DNA of 64,000 nucleotides from Cryobacterium sp. CG_9.6 (GTDB lineage: Bacteria; Actinomycetota; Actinomycetes; Actinomycetales; Microbacteriaceae), in contig NZ_JARXUZ010000001.1 of NCBI RefSeq assembly GCF_029893365.1, positions 310,001 through 374,000 on the forward strand, written 5' to 3'. Positions within the stretch are counted from its first letter, which is position 1, and every line of letters begins with the position of its first letter. The notes beneath the pieces were generated by a model that was not told where the DNA came from, made no database searches, and worked only from the letters and a program-made list of their open reading frames with translations. A program made the translations under genes and the position numbers. Shown here in pieces: positions 1 through 9,460 of the stretch.

Positions 1-384
1 GGCCACCGCGTGTATAAAAACGGGGATTCCCGGGTGCCCACAATGCGGGCGGCAATGGTGTCGATGCTTGAGCGCTTTCATCGCCCCGATCTGCTCGAGA
101 TATCTACCCGACTCGAGGCGGGGATGAAGGAACGCACGGGGATCCTGCCGAACGTGGACTATCCCACGGGGCCCGCCTATCACGTGATGGGTTTTGATAC
201 CGCAACCTTCACGCCCATCTTCGTGACGGCCCGGGTGATCGGCTGGACCGCCCACATCATGGAGCAAACGGCCTCGAACGCCCTGATCCGGCCGCTGTCG
301 GTGTACGTCGGGGCTCCCGAGCGTGAGGTTCCCCTGTCTGCGGAGGTGAGCCAGGTGACCAAGGTGACCAAGGTCACCGAATAG
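1..384 (+). CDS. Citrate synthase family protein, C-terminal part (probably 2-methylcitrate synthase)
   Basis: The open frame runs into the left edge, so only the last 127 codons are present. The first visible residues, GHRVYKNGDSRVPTM, and the later VIGWTAHIMEQ...NALIRPLS are the conserved C-terminal core of citrate/2-methylcitrate synthases, which condense acetyl-CoA or propionyl-CoA with oxaloacetate. The K-N-G-D-S-R-V-P-T version resembles PrpC more than the housekeeping GltA; this is inference because the N-terminal half is missing. The protein ends in a small VTKVTKVTE repeat encoded by a 9-bp duplication (about 352-380). The stop TAG is at 382-384, 25 nt before the next gene. Confidence 0.85.
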   Translation, partial: GHRVYKNGDSRVPTMRAAMVSMLERFHRPDLLEISTRLEAGMKERTGILPNVDYPTGPAYHVMGFDTATFTPIFVTARVIGWTAHIMEQTASNALIRPLSVYVGAPEREVPLSAEVSQVTKVTKVTE

Positions 385-409
385 CTGGTGTCGCCGATAG
401 CATCGCAGA

Positions 410-973
410 ATGCATATGTTCTTCCGCACGCTCCTGCACGCCCTCCTGTCGCGCTTCGGCCCCAGAATCGGCCACTACGACGTGGCTCGCACTCGCTTCG
501 TGACGTCACCGACCGACCTCGACATTCTGCGGCACATGAACAACGGCGTCTACCTCTCCATCATGGACGTCGCCCGCTTCGACATGCTGCATCGCACCGG
601 AGTGTGGAAGATCTTCGTGCAACGCGGCTGGTATCCGGTGGTGGTGGCGGAAACCATCAGTTTTCGCAAGTCACTCACCGTGGGACAGCGATTTACGGTG
701 GAGTCGCGCATTCTCGGCTTTGACGCAAAGGCCGTCTACGTGGAGCAGCGCTTTGTCCGGCCCGATGCGGCAGGGGCGCCCGAGATCTACGCTCACGGGT
801 TCATTCGTGGCCGCTTTCTGAAGCGCACCGGTGGGGTCGTTCCCATCGAGGAACTGCTGGATGCCGTGGGCATGGCTCCCGAGAACGTCACCGTGCCGGC
901 CTGGTTGCTGGAGTGGAGCGACGACGTGGCTATGCCGGCCACCCGCGCTCCCGCTCCCAGCATCTGGCAGTAG
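410..973 (+). CDS. THEM6-like acyl-CoA thioesterase family protein
   Basis: A 187-residue protein with a hot-dog fold signature. The segment DLDILRHMNNGVYLSIMDVAR (about residues 39-59) has the Asp and HMNN turn found in 4-hydroxybenzoyl-CoA thioesterase-like and THEM6 proteins. The family hydrolyses, or is presumed to hydrolyse, acyl-CoA thioesters in the cytoplasm; the substrate cannot be read from the sequence. The start is the ATG at 410, with a second in-frame ATG two codons on. It lies 25 nt after the citrate synthase gene on the same strand, so co-transcription is likely. A link to propionyl-CoA or fatty acid metabolism is inferred from this neighbour. Confidence 0.75.
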   Translation: MHMFFRTLLHALLSRFGPRIGHYDVARTRFVTSPTDLDILRHMNNGVYLSIMDVARFDMLHRTGVWKIFVQRGWYPVVVAETISFRKSLTVGQRFTVESRILGFDAKAVYVEQRFVRPDAAGAPEIYAHGFIRGRFLKRTGGVVPIEELLDAVGMAPENVTVPAWLLEWSDDVAMPATRAPAPSIWQ

Positions 974-985
974 GTGCCGTCGCGC

Positions 986-1525
986 TCAGGATGCTGCTGG
1001 TGCTTGCTCTGAAGCGGTACTGACGGGACGCTTCGGAACAACGAGATCGCGGTACTGCGTGGCCAGCGCCGGATAGTAGGCATCCCATTGGCGGAAGGGT
1101 TTCCCGGTTCGGTAGGCGACGAGCCGGTCGAGATAGTAATCCCAGCCCGGCCCCACGGTGGCGACCTCAGCCGCAGTGCGCAGTCGCTGCCCCAGCGTCA
1201 CCGTGGTCATGCCGTTGCCCTCCACGAGATGAAACAGAGCGTGCCAGGCATCGTCATCTTCTCCGAAGTCGCCGCAGAAGCGGTGCGGAGCGTCGCACTC
1301 GAGGATGGTCACATACTGCCACGTCGAATCCGGGTCGGACGACATGCGAAACTTGACAGCCCCGGTGCTGGGCGAACCCGTGTATGTGCCGATCCATTTG
1401 GCTAACTCGGCAGGTTTAGTCATGCTGGCCCAGACATCTTCAATGGGGGCGCTGAACAGCCGATCGATCATGAAGTAGAGGCCGTCATCGCGGTAAGCGA
1501 GGCGTCCGGTGGGCTTGACTGTCAT
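986..1525 (-). CDS. SRPBCC (AHSA1-type) domain protein
   Basis: A 179-residue START/Bet v1-like protein. The N-terminal FMIDRLFSAPIEDVWASMTKP...KWIGTYTG is the standard opening of AHSA1/activator of Hsp90 ATPase-like SRPBCC proteins, which form a hydrophobic ligand cavity. No catalytic residues can be assigned. An in-frame ATG eight codons upstream exists, but the ATG at 1525 is preferred because GGAGG (plus-strand 1531-1535) sits five bases ahead of it. The gene converges with the thioesterase gene, 12 nt between stops, and is divergent from the large surface protein gene. Function unknown; such genes are often regulated singletons. Confidence 0.75.
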   Translation of the reverse strand: MTVKPTGRLAYRDDGLYFMIDRLFSAPIEDVWASMTKPAELAKWIGTYTGSPSTGAVKFRMSSDPDSTWQYVTILECDAPHRFCGDFGEDDDAWHALFHLVEGNGMTTVTLGQRLRTAAEVATVGPGWDYYLDRLVAYRTGKPFRQWDAYYPALATQYRDLVVPKRPVSTASEQAPAAS

Positions 1526-1702
1526 GGTTTCCTCCGCGCTGAGTGACACTCGATTCCCTCCACAGGCTAGGCCTGTTTGCGGATTCTGGCCACTGTCTCA
1601 CCGCGCCAGCCCCCACGATGTCACCGGGAGTTTAGACGCGGTCCATATCCACCCCCTAGACAGGTGAGACAGCACGGTTCTTCCCAGACCCAGGAGACAC
1701 TC

Positions 1703-3625
1703 ATGATCGCATTCAAGCGCCCGCGTCACCACGTTCGTCCCCTCGTTCCCCGCACCGCACTGGCTCTCGGCCTTGCACTGGCGCTGGCCTGCGGACTCGC
1801 TGTTCCCGCGGCATCCGCTGCCGTGGTTGATGCGCCGATTTCCTCCTCGAGCGACGGCGCAGCAATCACCATGACGGCGCTCGGCAGCTACGACACCGGT
1901 GTCTTCGATGAATCGGCCGCTGAGATTGTGACGTACTTTGGTGGGCGCCTTTTCGTGGTGAACGCCGCTCAGGGCGCCATTGATGTGCTCGACATCGAAG
2001 ACCCCACGGCTCCCAGCAAGCTCTACTCTCTGGGCTCGGAGAGCGCCCCCATCAGTGGCGGCGGGGTCGTTCCGGCGGGCGCCACGGCCAACTCGGTCGC
2101 TGTGCGCGGGGATGGTCTCGGAGTGATGGCGATCGAATCTCCCACCAAGACGGATGCCGGCTGGCTCGTCTTCTTTGATGCCAACGCCGCCGCGGCATCC
2201 GTGCTCGGTGCTGTAGAGGTGGGGGCCCTGCCGGATATGGTGAGCATCTCACCCGACGGTACCTATGCCGTGTCGGCGAATGAGGGCGAACCAAACGACG
2301 ACTTTACGGTGGACCCCGAGGGATCGGTGTCCATCGTGACGCTGCCCAGCGATGTCTCGGCCCCGGCACAGTCCGTTGTGCGCACGGCTAACTTCAACGC
2401 CTTTGAAGTTGGTGGAACCAAGACGCTCGGAGCCGACGTGCGGGTGTTCGGACCGGACCTCGGAGGTAACCGGGTCTCGACCAACCTCGAGCCCGAGTAT
2501 GTGGCCATCGACCCGAACAGCCTCGTGGCCTACGTTGTGCTGCAGGAAGCCAATGCTGTGGCCGAGGTTGACCTCGTCACCGCCGACATCACCGCGGTGC
2601 GCTCGCTGGGATTCCAAGACCACGGCATCGCCGGCCAGGGCATTGACGCGTCTGACCGCGACCCGGAAGACGCCCCCACGGTGAACATTCGCACCTTCGC
2701 CGGACTCAAAGGCATGTATATGCCCGACGGGATCAACGCCTACACCGCCAACGACTCCACCTATCTGGTCACCGCCAACGAGGGAGATGCCCGCGAGTGG
2801 GGCGACTACGTGGAGGGCGCCCGAGTGAAAGACCTCGGCACCGACGGGCTGCTGCCCCTGTGCGAGGACAGCCCGCTCGCAGCTCTCACCGGAGACGCCG
2901 ACCTGGGGCGATTGACCATCACCACGGAGACCGGGCTCAATGATGCCGGCACCTGTTACGACGAGCTCTACTCCTTCGGTTCTCGTTCATTCTCTATTTG
3001 GAATACAGACGGAACGCAGGCCTTTGACTCCGGTGACGACTTCGAACGCATCACCGCCGCTGCCAACCCCGCCTTCTTCAACTCGAACCACAGCGAGTCC
3101 AACCTCGAAGGACGCAGTGACGACAAGGGTCCCGAGCCCGAGAACCTCGCCATTGGCGACGTCAATGGGCGCACCTACGCCTTCATCGGACTGGAGCGGG
3201 TGGGCGGCATCATGGTCTACGACATCGAGAACCCCGAGGTGGCTGTGTTTGAGACCTACATCAACAATCGCGACTTTTCGGTGTCGATGGAAGCGTCGGT
3301 CGACGCCGGTACGGGTGTCGCCGACCTGCCCGCCGCCGGAGACCTCGGCCCCGAGGGCGTGGCGTTCATCGCCGCGAGTGACTCGGCCAGTGGTGTTCCG
3401 ATGCTCGCCGTCGGCAACGAGGTCTCCGGTACCACGACACTCTTTGCCATCGGCTCCGACGCCGCGGCGGTGGGCGTTGACGGCGAACCCAGTACCGCGG
3501 GCAGTGGCACCGCGCCGGTTCTTGCGGCCACGGGTAGCGAGCTGGCTCCGGCCGGTCTCCTCGCCACCATGCTGCTGCTGGCCGGCGCCGTCATGGCGTT
3601 CCTGTTCCGCCGCCGCACGGTGTAG
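1703..3625 (+). CDS. Choice-of-anchor I domain surface protein with LAATG sorting tail
   Basis: A 640-residue exported protein. A signal peptide with a long Ala/Leu core ends near ASAAVV (about residues 30-37). The body is the beta-propeller-like choice-of-anchor I domain (recurring VVNAAQGAIDVLDI, VSANEGEPND, TANEGDAREWGDY and GPEPENLAIG motifs), found in cell-surface phytase or alkaline-phosphatase-like proteins. The C-terminus carries LAATG (residues 607-611), a hydrophobic helix and RRR, which is a sortase signal of the LAxTG type used by actinobacterial class E sortases. The longer open frame starts upstream, but ATG 1703 has AGGAG six bases before it and begins the signal peptide. No sortase gene lies in the window. 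Its stop abuts the convergent LysR stop with no gap. Confidence 0.8.
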   Translation: MIAFKRPRHHVRPLVPRTALALGLALALACGLAVPAASAAVVDAPISSSSDGAAITMTALGSYDTGVFDESAAEIVTYFGGRLFVVNAAQGAIDVLDIEDPTAPSKLYSLGSESAPISGGGVVPAGATANSVAVRGDGLGVMAIESPTKTDAGWLVFFDANAAAASVLGAVEVGALPDMVSISPDGTYAVSANEGEPNDDFTVDPEGSVSIVTLPSDVSAPAQSVVRTANFNAFEVGGTKTLGADVRVFGPDLGGNRVSTNLEPEYVAIDPNSLVAYVVLQEANAVAEVDLVTADITAVRSLGFQDHGIAGQGIDASDRDPEDAPTVNIRTFAGLKGMYMPDGINAYTANDSTYLVTANEGDAREWGDYVEGARVKDLGTDGLLPLCEDSPLAALTGDADLGRLTITTETGLNDAGTCYDELYSFGSRSFSIWNTDGTQAFDSGDDFERITAAANPAFFNSNHSESNLEGRSDDKGPEPENLAIGDVNGRTYAFIGLERVGGIMVYDIENPEVAVFETYINNRDFSVSMEASVDAGTGVADLPAAGDLGPEGVAFIAASDSASGVPMLAVGNEVSGTTTLFAIGSDAAAVGVDGEPSTAGSGTAPVLAATGSELAPAGLLATMLLLAGAVMAFLFRRRTV

Positions 3626-4540
3626 TCAGGTGGGATTGGGCGCAGCCACGAGGGCAACGGCACGCACCAGCGCGTCGCGCACGGCCAGTACACCGGGGCG
3701 ACCGGAGCTGGAGCGCCGGGCCGCGGAGAACACCGTGCGGGACGGCAACCCGGGAAGATCCAGAAGGTGGACCGTGGGGGACTGACCGGCCCAGAGGAGG
3801 TCGGGAAGAATGCCCACAGCGTTGCCGGACTCAATGAGATGGATGTGGGCAATGAGGTCGGCGCTCTCAAAACGAACATCGGGTTCGAACCCGGCCGCAC
3901 GGCACAGTTGGGTCGCCCACTGCCGGCTCGCGGTTCCGGCGGGCTCCATCACCCAGGGGAGCATGGCCGCGTCTTCGAGGCTCCCCACGACCACACGACC
4001 GTCGCGAGGGCGCGGAACCGCCAGCCGCAGCGCATCCGTTGCCAGGTTGATGCGGTCAAGGTCGGCGCGGTGTGCGCGGGTGTACCCGGGATACTGCTCC
4101 GCCAGAACCAGATCAAAATCCCGCGCGGAGACGGCAAAGAGACCGGCGTCAGGCTCACGCTCGGTGACCTCCACCCGCAACCCCGCAAACTCCTCACTGA
4201 GAATGGTGAGAGCCGGCGGAATGATCGCGTGCGCTGCGGACTGGAAGACCGCCACCCGCACGGTGCCCGACACCGTGGTGCGTGAGGCGGTGAGGTCGGC
4301 CTCCGCGGCTTCGAGCCGTTCAAGGAGATACTCGGTATGCTCCACCAGAATCTCGGCCTGCGGAGTGAGTTTCACTCGTCGGCCCACCCGCTGCAGAAGC
4401 TCAACACCGGCTTCCTTTTCGAGCAGAGCCAGCTGCTGCGACACGGCAGACGGGCTGTAGGCGAGAGCCTCGGCGACGCCGGCGAGGGTGCCCCGAATTT
4501 TCACTTCGCGCAGTAAACGAAGGCGCCGAACGTCGAGCAT
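3626..4540 (-). CDS. LysR-family transcriptional regulator, likely regulator of putA
   Basis: A 304-residue LysR protein. An N-terminal winged helix-turn-helix (about residues 1-60, RLLREVKIRGTLAGVAEAL...SAVSQQLALLEKEAG) is followed by a periplasmic-binding-like effector domain (about 90-295). It is divergently transcribed from putA with 149 nt between the two starts. PutA here lacks the ribbon-helix-helix domain that makes enterobacterial PutA its own repressor, so a separate regulator is expected. A proline-responsive LysR role is inference from position. The intergenic region contains ATTC-TAAT-GAAT (4578-4589), a candidate half of a LysR site. Its last codon touches the stop of the convergent surface-protein gene. 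Confidence 0.8.
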   Translation of the reverse strand: MLDVRRLRLLREVKIRGTLAGVAEALAYSPSAVSQQLALLEKEAGVELLQRVGRRVKLTPQAEILVEHTEYLLERLEAAEADLTASRTTVSGTVRVAVFQSAAHAIIPPALTILSEEFAGLRVEVTEREPDAGLFAVSARDFDLVLAEQYPGYTRAHRADLDRINLATDALRLAVPRPRDGRVVVGSLEDAAMLPWVMEPAGTASRQWATQLCRAAGFEPDVRFESADLIAHIHLIESGNAVGILPDLLWAGQSPTVHLLDLPGLPSRTVFSAARRSSSGRPGVLAVRDALVRAVALVAAPNPT

Positions 4541-4689
4541 TCGCCCTCCTCAGGGGTCCCGATGCAATTGATCACTAATTCTAATGAATACCGGTCAGAA
4601 AGAGTCGCTTTCTTGGTGCTGGCGCCACGGCGCCGCTGGGGCACACTGGGGAGATACCGAGCCACCAAAGTGAACGAGAGACTAAAATC

Positions 4690-7600
4690 GTGACCATGAC
4701 GAACCCCTTCATCCCCCGCGTCGACAAGGACCTCAGCGCGGAGGTGATTGTTCTCGTACAGAAGTGGCTCGCCGAGAGTGCCACCATCCCGGAAGATGCC
4801 GCGGCCGAGCGACTGGCCGGGGTGCTGAAGGATCCGAACGGACTCGACTTCACCGTGGGCTTTGTGGACAACGTGATGCGCCCCGAAGACAAGATGGTTG
4901 CCGGCTACAGCCTGCAGCAGGTCGCGAAGAAAGCTCCGGCGTTTTTGCCTTGGTACATGCGCGGCGCCATCGGCGTGGGCGGAATCCTCGGACCCGTGCT
5001 CCCCTGGGTTGTCATTCCGGCTGCCCGTAAGGTACTGCGCCAGATGGTCGGTCACCTTGTCGTTGACGCGACCCCCGACAAGCTCGGACCCGCGATCGCG
5101 CACCTGAAGGAATCGGGGAATCGCCTCAACATCAACCTGCTCGGTGAGGCCGTTCTCGGCGAAGACGAGGCACTGCGCCGCCTGGAGGCCACCAAGGAGC
5201 TCCTCGCCCGCGATGACGTGGACTACGTCTCCATCAAGGTCTCCTCCATTGCCAGCCAGCTGTCCATGTGGGCCTTCGACGAATCCGTCACCCGCATTGT
5301 GGAACGCCTCACCCCGGTCTATGAGCTCGCAGCCACAGCGGGTTCGCCCAAGTTCATCAACCTCGACATGGAGGAGTACCGCGACCTCGACCTCACCATC
5401 GCGGTCTTCGAGCGCCTTCTCGACCAGCCACAGCTGGCCAACCTCGAGGCCGGCATCGTGCTCCAGGCCTACCTCCCCGATGCACTGAACGCACTGCAGG
5501 GACTCACGCACTGGGCGCAGGCTCGTCGCGCCGCCGGAGGCGCGCCCATCAAGGTTCGCCTGGTGAAGGGCGCCAACCTCGCCATGGAGCACGTTGACTC
5601 GGCCCTGCACGACTGGCCGCTCGCCACCTACTCCACCAAGCAGGACAGCGACACCAACTACAAGCGAGTTCTCAACTGGGCCCTCACCCCCCAGAACACC
5701 GACGCCGTAAAGATCGGCGTTGCCGGGCACAACCTCTTCGACGTGGCCTGGGCGCATCTGCTCAGCAAGCAGCGCGGCGTGGACGACCGGGTGGAGTTCG
5801 AAATGCTGCTCGGGATGGCCACCGGCCAGGCCTCTGCAGTGCGCAAGGACGTGGGCCGTCTGCTCCTCTACACGCCCGTCGTGAAGCCGTCCGAATTCGA
5901 CGTGGCCATCAGCTACCTGATTCGCCGCCTCGAAGAGAACGCCAGCCAAGAGAATTTCATGTCGGCCGTGTTCGAACTCACCAGCACCCCCGCCCTGCTC
6001 GAGCGGGAGAAGAAGCGCTTCCTCGCGTCCCTGAACGCCGTCGACGACATCGTTCCCACCCCCAACCGCACACAGAACCGCGTGGAGGTGTCCCAGCTCG
6101 AGGCGGTGCCCACGAGCGAGACGGATGCCGACGCATCCGCTTTCGATGAGGCCGACGGTAATCTCACGGCCGCGCTGCTCGGCATGACGCGCGGATCCAC
6201 CGGACTCTCGGGTTTTCACAACGAAGCGGACACCGACCCCTCGTTGCCGGCAAACCGAGCGTGGGCTCGCCGCATTCTGGGCCGGCTCGAGACGTCAACC
6301 CTCGGAATTGACACCATTGCCGGTGCGCGCATCGACGACGTGCCCACCCTGAACAAGGTGATTGAGCGAGCTGTGGCCGCCAGCGTGGCCTGGGGCCAGA
6401 AGACCGGCGCTGAGCGCGCCGTTGTGCTCCACCGCGCCGGCCTTGCCCTGGCAGCAAACCGCGACCGCCTGATTGAGGTCATGGCGGCCGAGACCGGCAA
6501 AACTATTGCCGAGGGTGACCCGGAGGTGAGTGAAGCCATTGACTTCGCCCACTTCTACGCCGAGCGCGCCAAGGACCTGGATCACGTGCAGGGTGCCACC
6601 TTCGTGCCGTCGAAGCTCATTGTGGTCACCTCGCCGTGGAACTTCCCCGTGGCCATTGCCGCCGGTGGAATGCTCGCAGCGCTCGCCAGCGGTGCGGCCG
6701 TGATCGCCAAGCCGGCCAAGCTCGCCCAGCGTTCCGGCGCCATTGTGGTCGAGGCGCTGTGGGAGGCGGGCGTTCCGCGCGACCTGCTGGCCCTCGTGGA
6801 CCTCAAGGACCACTCGCTTGGAACCGAGCTGATCGGGCATCCCGACGTGGACCGCGTGATTCTCACCGGCGGTTACGAGACCGCCGAGTTGTTCCGTTCC
6901 ATGCGCACCGACCTGCCGCTTCTCGGCGAAACGAGTGGCAAGAACGCCATCATCGTGACGCCGTCAGCCGACCTTGACCTGGCCGCCGCCGATGTGATCA
7001 AGAGCGCGTTCGGGCACGCCGGTCAGAAGTGCTCCGCTGCGAGCCTCGTGATTCTGGTGGGATCGGTGGCCAAGTCCGAACGTTTCGAACGCCAGCTCAT
7101 CGATGCTGCTCGTTCACTGCGCGTGGGGATGCCCAGCGACCCGGTCAACACCATGGGCCCGATCATTCAGCCGGCCGAGGACAAGCTGCTGCACGCCCTC
7201 ACCACCCTCGGCGCCGAGGAGAGCTGGCTCGTGGAACCGCACCAGCTGGACGAAGAGGGTCGACTCTGGACCCCCGGAATTCGCACCGGTGTCGCCCCCG
7301 GCTCGTACTTCCACCTCACCGAGTTTTTCGGCCCGGTGCTCGGCGTCATGCACGCTAAGACGCTGGACGAGGCCATCCGCTTCCAGAACGCTGTGGACTA
7401 CGGTCTGACCAGCGGTCTGCACTCGCTTGATTCCGACGAGCTCACCGAGTGGCTCGACACCGTCGAAGCCGGCAACCTTTACGTGAACCGTGGCATCACG
7501 GGCGCGATTGTGCAGCGTCAGCCCTTCGGTGGCTGGAAGCGCTCGGCCGTGGGACCCGGCACCAAGGCCGGCGGACCGAACTACCTCTTCGGTCTCGGCA

Positions 7601-8265
7601 GCTGGGTGAGCAACCCCGGTCGCAACAGCTCCACACTGCACCTGCGCGGGCTTGAGCCGCGCGTGACCGAGATCATTGAAGCGTCGCAGCCGTTCCTCGA
7701 CTACGCCGACTTCGATGTGCTGCGCCGCTCCAGCCTGAGCGACGCCCTGGCCTGGCGTGAAGAGTTCAACGTGGTGCGTGATGCCTCGAACCTCAAGGTG
7801 GAGCGCAACCTGTTCCGCTACCGCGCCCTGCCCGTGACCGTGCGCCTCACCGAGGACGGCACGCTCTCGAACCTGCTGCGCGTGATCGCGGCAGCCACCC
7901 TGTCGCGCTCGAAGTTCACCGTGTCGAGCGCCCTGCCGGTTCCGGCGGGGGTGCGTGCGGTTCTCGAACAGCGTGAGGTTCCGGTCACTGTCGAAAGTGA
8001 CGACGAGTGGTTGGCCCGTGCGGCGGCCGGCGGCATCACCACAACACGCGTGCGTCTCGTGGGAGCCGACCCGATGCATGGTGCAGCGGAGGCGGCATCC
8101 GCTTTGGCGACAGCACTGGGTGGCAGTCCCGACATTGCCGTGTATGCGCACCCGGTGACGCAGGCCGGTCGTGTTGAGGTGCTTCCGTTCCTTCGCGAGC
8201 AGGCGATTTCGATCACCGCACACCGCTTCGGTAACCCGAGTACGCTCTCGGACGACGTGATTTAA
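4690..8265 (+). CDS. putA: Bifunctional proline dehydrogenase / L-glutamate gamma-semialdehyde dehydrogenase
   Basis: A 1191-residue PutA. Residues of about 100-440 form the FAD-dependent proline dehydrogenase barrel (VRLVKGANLAMEH, YLIRRLEENASQENF). Residues of about 520-1000 form the NAD-dependent aldehyde dehydrogenase (TSPWNFP, GETSGKNAI, catalytic Cys781 in GHAGQKCSAAS, EFFGPVLG). The last about 190 residues are the C-terminal alpha/beta extension of long PutAs. It oxidises proline to glutamate, channelling the P5C/semialdehyde intermediate. No N-terminal RHH DNA-binding domain is present, so it is the bifunctional type. The start is GTG 4690 or ATG 4696; neither has a strong ribosome site. 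It could also finish ornithine catabolism begun by rocD, which makes the same semialdehyde. Confidence 0.95.
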   Translation: MTMTNPFIPRVDKDLSAEVIVLVQKWLAESATIPEDAAAERLAGVLKDPNGLDFTVGFVDNVMRPEDKMVAGYSLQQVAKKAPAFLPWYMRGAIGVGGILGPVLPWVVIPAARKVLRQMVGHLVVDATPDKLGPAIAHLKESGNRLNINLLGEAVLGEDEALRRLEATKELLARDDVDYVSIKVSSIASQLSMWAFDESVTRIVERLTPVYELAATAGSPKFINLDMEEYRDLDLTIAVFERLLDQPQLANLEAGIVLQAYLPDALNALQGLTHWAQARRAAGGAPIKVRLVKGANLAMEHVDSALHDWPLATYSTKQDSDTNYKRVLNWALTPQNTDAVKIGVAGHNLFDVAWAHLLSKQRGVDDRVEFEMLLGMATGQASAVRKDVGRLLLYTPVVKPSEFDVAISYLIRRLEENASQENFMSAVFELTSTPALLEREKKRFLASLNAVDDIVPTPNRTQNRVEVSQLEAVPTSETDADASAFDEADGNLTAALLGMTRGSTGLSGFHNEADTDPSLPANRAWARRILGRLETSTLGIDTIAGARIDDVPTLNKVIERAVAASVAWGQKTGAERAVVLHRAGLALAANRDRLIEVMAAETGKTIAEGDPEVSEAIDFAHFYAERAKDLDHVQGATFVPSKLIVVTSPWNFPVAIAAGGMLAALASGAAVIAKPAKLAQRSGAIVVEALWEAGVPRDLLALVDLKDHSLGTELIGHPDVDRVILTGGYETAELFRSMRTDLPLLGETSGKNAIIVTPSADLDLAAADVIKSAFGHAGQKCSAASLVILVGSVAKSERFERQLIDAARSLRVGMPSDPVNTMGPIIQPAEDKLLHALTTLGAEESWLVEPHQLDEEGRLWTPGIRTGVAPGSYFHLTEFFGPVLGVMHAKTLDEAIRFQNAVDYGLTSGLHSLDSDELTEWLDTVEAGNLYVNRGITGAIVQRQPFGGWKRSAVGPGTKAGGPNYLFGLGSWVSNPGRNSSTLHLRGLEPRVTEIIEASQPFLDYADFDVLRRSSLSDALAWREEFNVVRDASNLKVERNLFRYRALPVTVRLTEDGTLSNLLRVIAAATLSRSKFTVSSALPVPAGVRAVLEQREVPVTVESDDEWLARAAAGGITTTRVRLVGADPMHGAAEAASALATALGGSPDIAVYAHPVTQAGRVEVLPFLREQAISITAHRFGNPSTLSDDVI

Positions 8266-8276
8266 GGTGCAGACGG

Positions 8277-8309
8277 GAATCGTCGGGAGGCATCAGCTCC
8301 CGACGATTC
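8277..8309 (+). terminator. Stem-loop terminator after putA
   Basis: A perfect 13-bp stem (8277-8289 pairs with 8297-8309; GAATCGTCGGGAG in the left arm) with a 7-nt loop begins 12 nt after the putA stop. There is no T-run, as is common for hairpin terminators in high-GC actinobacteria. Confidence 0.75.
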
Positions 8310-8437
8310 GTACCGTGGCGGGCGCTCTCGCCGAGCTGTCAGCCGCAGGAGCGTAAAGTAAGCGAAGTACTGGTCGCTTTGCCACGCAATCTCGCACCGG
8401 TACTCGCTTCGTTCATATCTCGACAGGGGAACCACAG

Positions 8438-9460
8438 TTGGATGGAAATGCAACGTCGACGCACAAAAACGTCGCACTGTTGTCGGTTGTCAGTACCCTC
8501 GCCACCCGGATAACAACCTCACACGACATCGATAGCCAGCTTCAGCCTGTGCTTCGGCGTCTTCGGCTGCCGAGCGGTCTGCTCCAGCGCGTGGCAGGCG
8601 TGCAGGAGCGCCGCAACTGGGCCGAGGGTGAAACGTTCGACGACGCCGCGGTGTTAGCGGGCAAGCAGGCGCTCCTCGAAGCTGGGATCGAGCCGGGCCA
8701 GGTTGGCCTGCTCATTAATACCTCGGTTACCCGAAAGCATCTTGAACCGTCGGTTGCCGTGCGCATTCACCACGGACTGGGCCTCCCCTCATCGGCGATC
8801 AACTTCGACATCGCGAACGCGTGCCTCGGATTCGTGAACGGCATGACTCTCGCTGCCCAGCTCATCGACTCCGGACAGATTAAGTACGCCGTGGTCATTG
8901 ACGGTGAGGACGCCGACGAGATTCAGGTCAACACGATCGAACGCCTGCAGCGCGAAGGTATTAAACGTAAAGATTTCATGAGCGAGTTCGCGAGCCTCAC
9001 TCTGGGTTCCGGCGCGGCGGCCGCCGTGCTGGGTCCGCTCGATGCGCACCCCGGCGGACACCGCATTCTGGGCGGCGTCACTCGCGCCGCCACCCAGTTC
9101 AATGACCTGTGCGTGGGCAGTGTTGACGGCATGTTCACCGACGCGAAGGCGCTCCTCAAGGGCGGCATGGAACTCGTCGTGTCCGCGTGGACCGCTGCGC
9201 GCCGCGACTGGAACTGGGCCAACATGGACCGGTACATCGTGCATCAGGTGTCCGATGTGCACACCAATGCGCTCGTGAAGGCCACCGGTCTTGACCGTTC
9301 GAAGGTGCCACTCACCTATCCGACCCTCGGCAATGTGGGTCCCGCGTCGATTCCGATCACCCTTGCTCAGGAGGCCCCGCTGCTGAAGCCCGGCAACCGG
9401 GTACTGCTCATGGGCGTGGGTTCGGGCCTCAACACCGCCATGATGGAGATTCTCTGGTGA
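8438..9460 (+). CDS. oleA: OleA, thiolase-fold acyl-CoA head-to-head condensing enzyme
   Basis: A 340-residue FabH-like thiolase-superfamily enzyme. OleA joins two fatty acyl-CoAs to a beta-keto acid, the first step of long-chain olefin synthesis. Visible catalytic residues are Cys129 in NACLGFVNG, His269 in IVHQVSD and Asn299 in LGNVGPAS. The N-terminus MDGNATS matches the usual OleA opening, which supports the rare TTG start at 8438 with AGGGGA upstream; no ATG or GTG lies close. The operon call rests on the following genes: the next frame starts inside its stop (GTGA overlap). FabH function is less likely given the adjacent oleB, oleC and oleD domains. Confidence 0.92.
   Translation: MDGNATSTHKNVALLSVVSTLATRITTSHDIDSQLQPVLRRLRLPSGLLQRVAGVQERRNWAEGETFDDAAVLAGKQALLEAGIEPGQVGLLINTSVTRKHLEPSVAVRIHHGLGLPSSAINFDIANACLGFVNGMTLAAQLIDSGQIKYAVVIDGEDADEIQVNTIERLQREGIKRKDFMSEFASLTLGSGAAAAVLGPLDAHPGGHRILGGVTRAATQFNDLCVGSVDGMFTDAKALLKGGMELVVSAWTAARRDWNWANMDRYIVHQVSDVHTNALVKATGLDRSKVPLTYPTLGNVGPASIPITLAQEAPLLKPGNRVLLMGVGSGLNTAMMEILW

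Noticed and set aside
4501..6219. A 572-codon open frame on the minus strand opposite putA
   Set aside because: It is a complementary-frame shadow of the third-position GC bias of putA; no domain or ribosome site is seen.
8262..8477. A 71-codon minus-strand frame between putA and oleA
   Set aside because: It covers the putA terminator and the oleA start region and has no homology or ribosome site.
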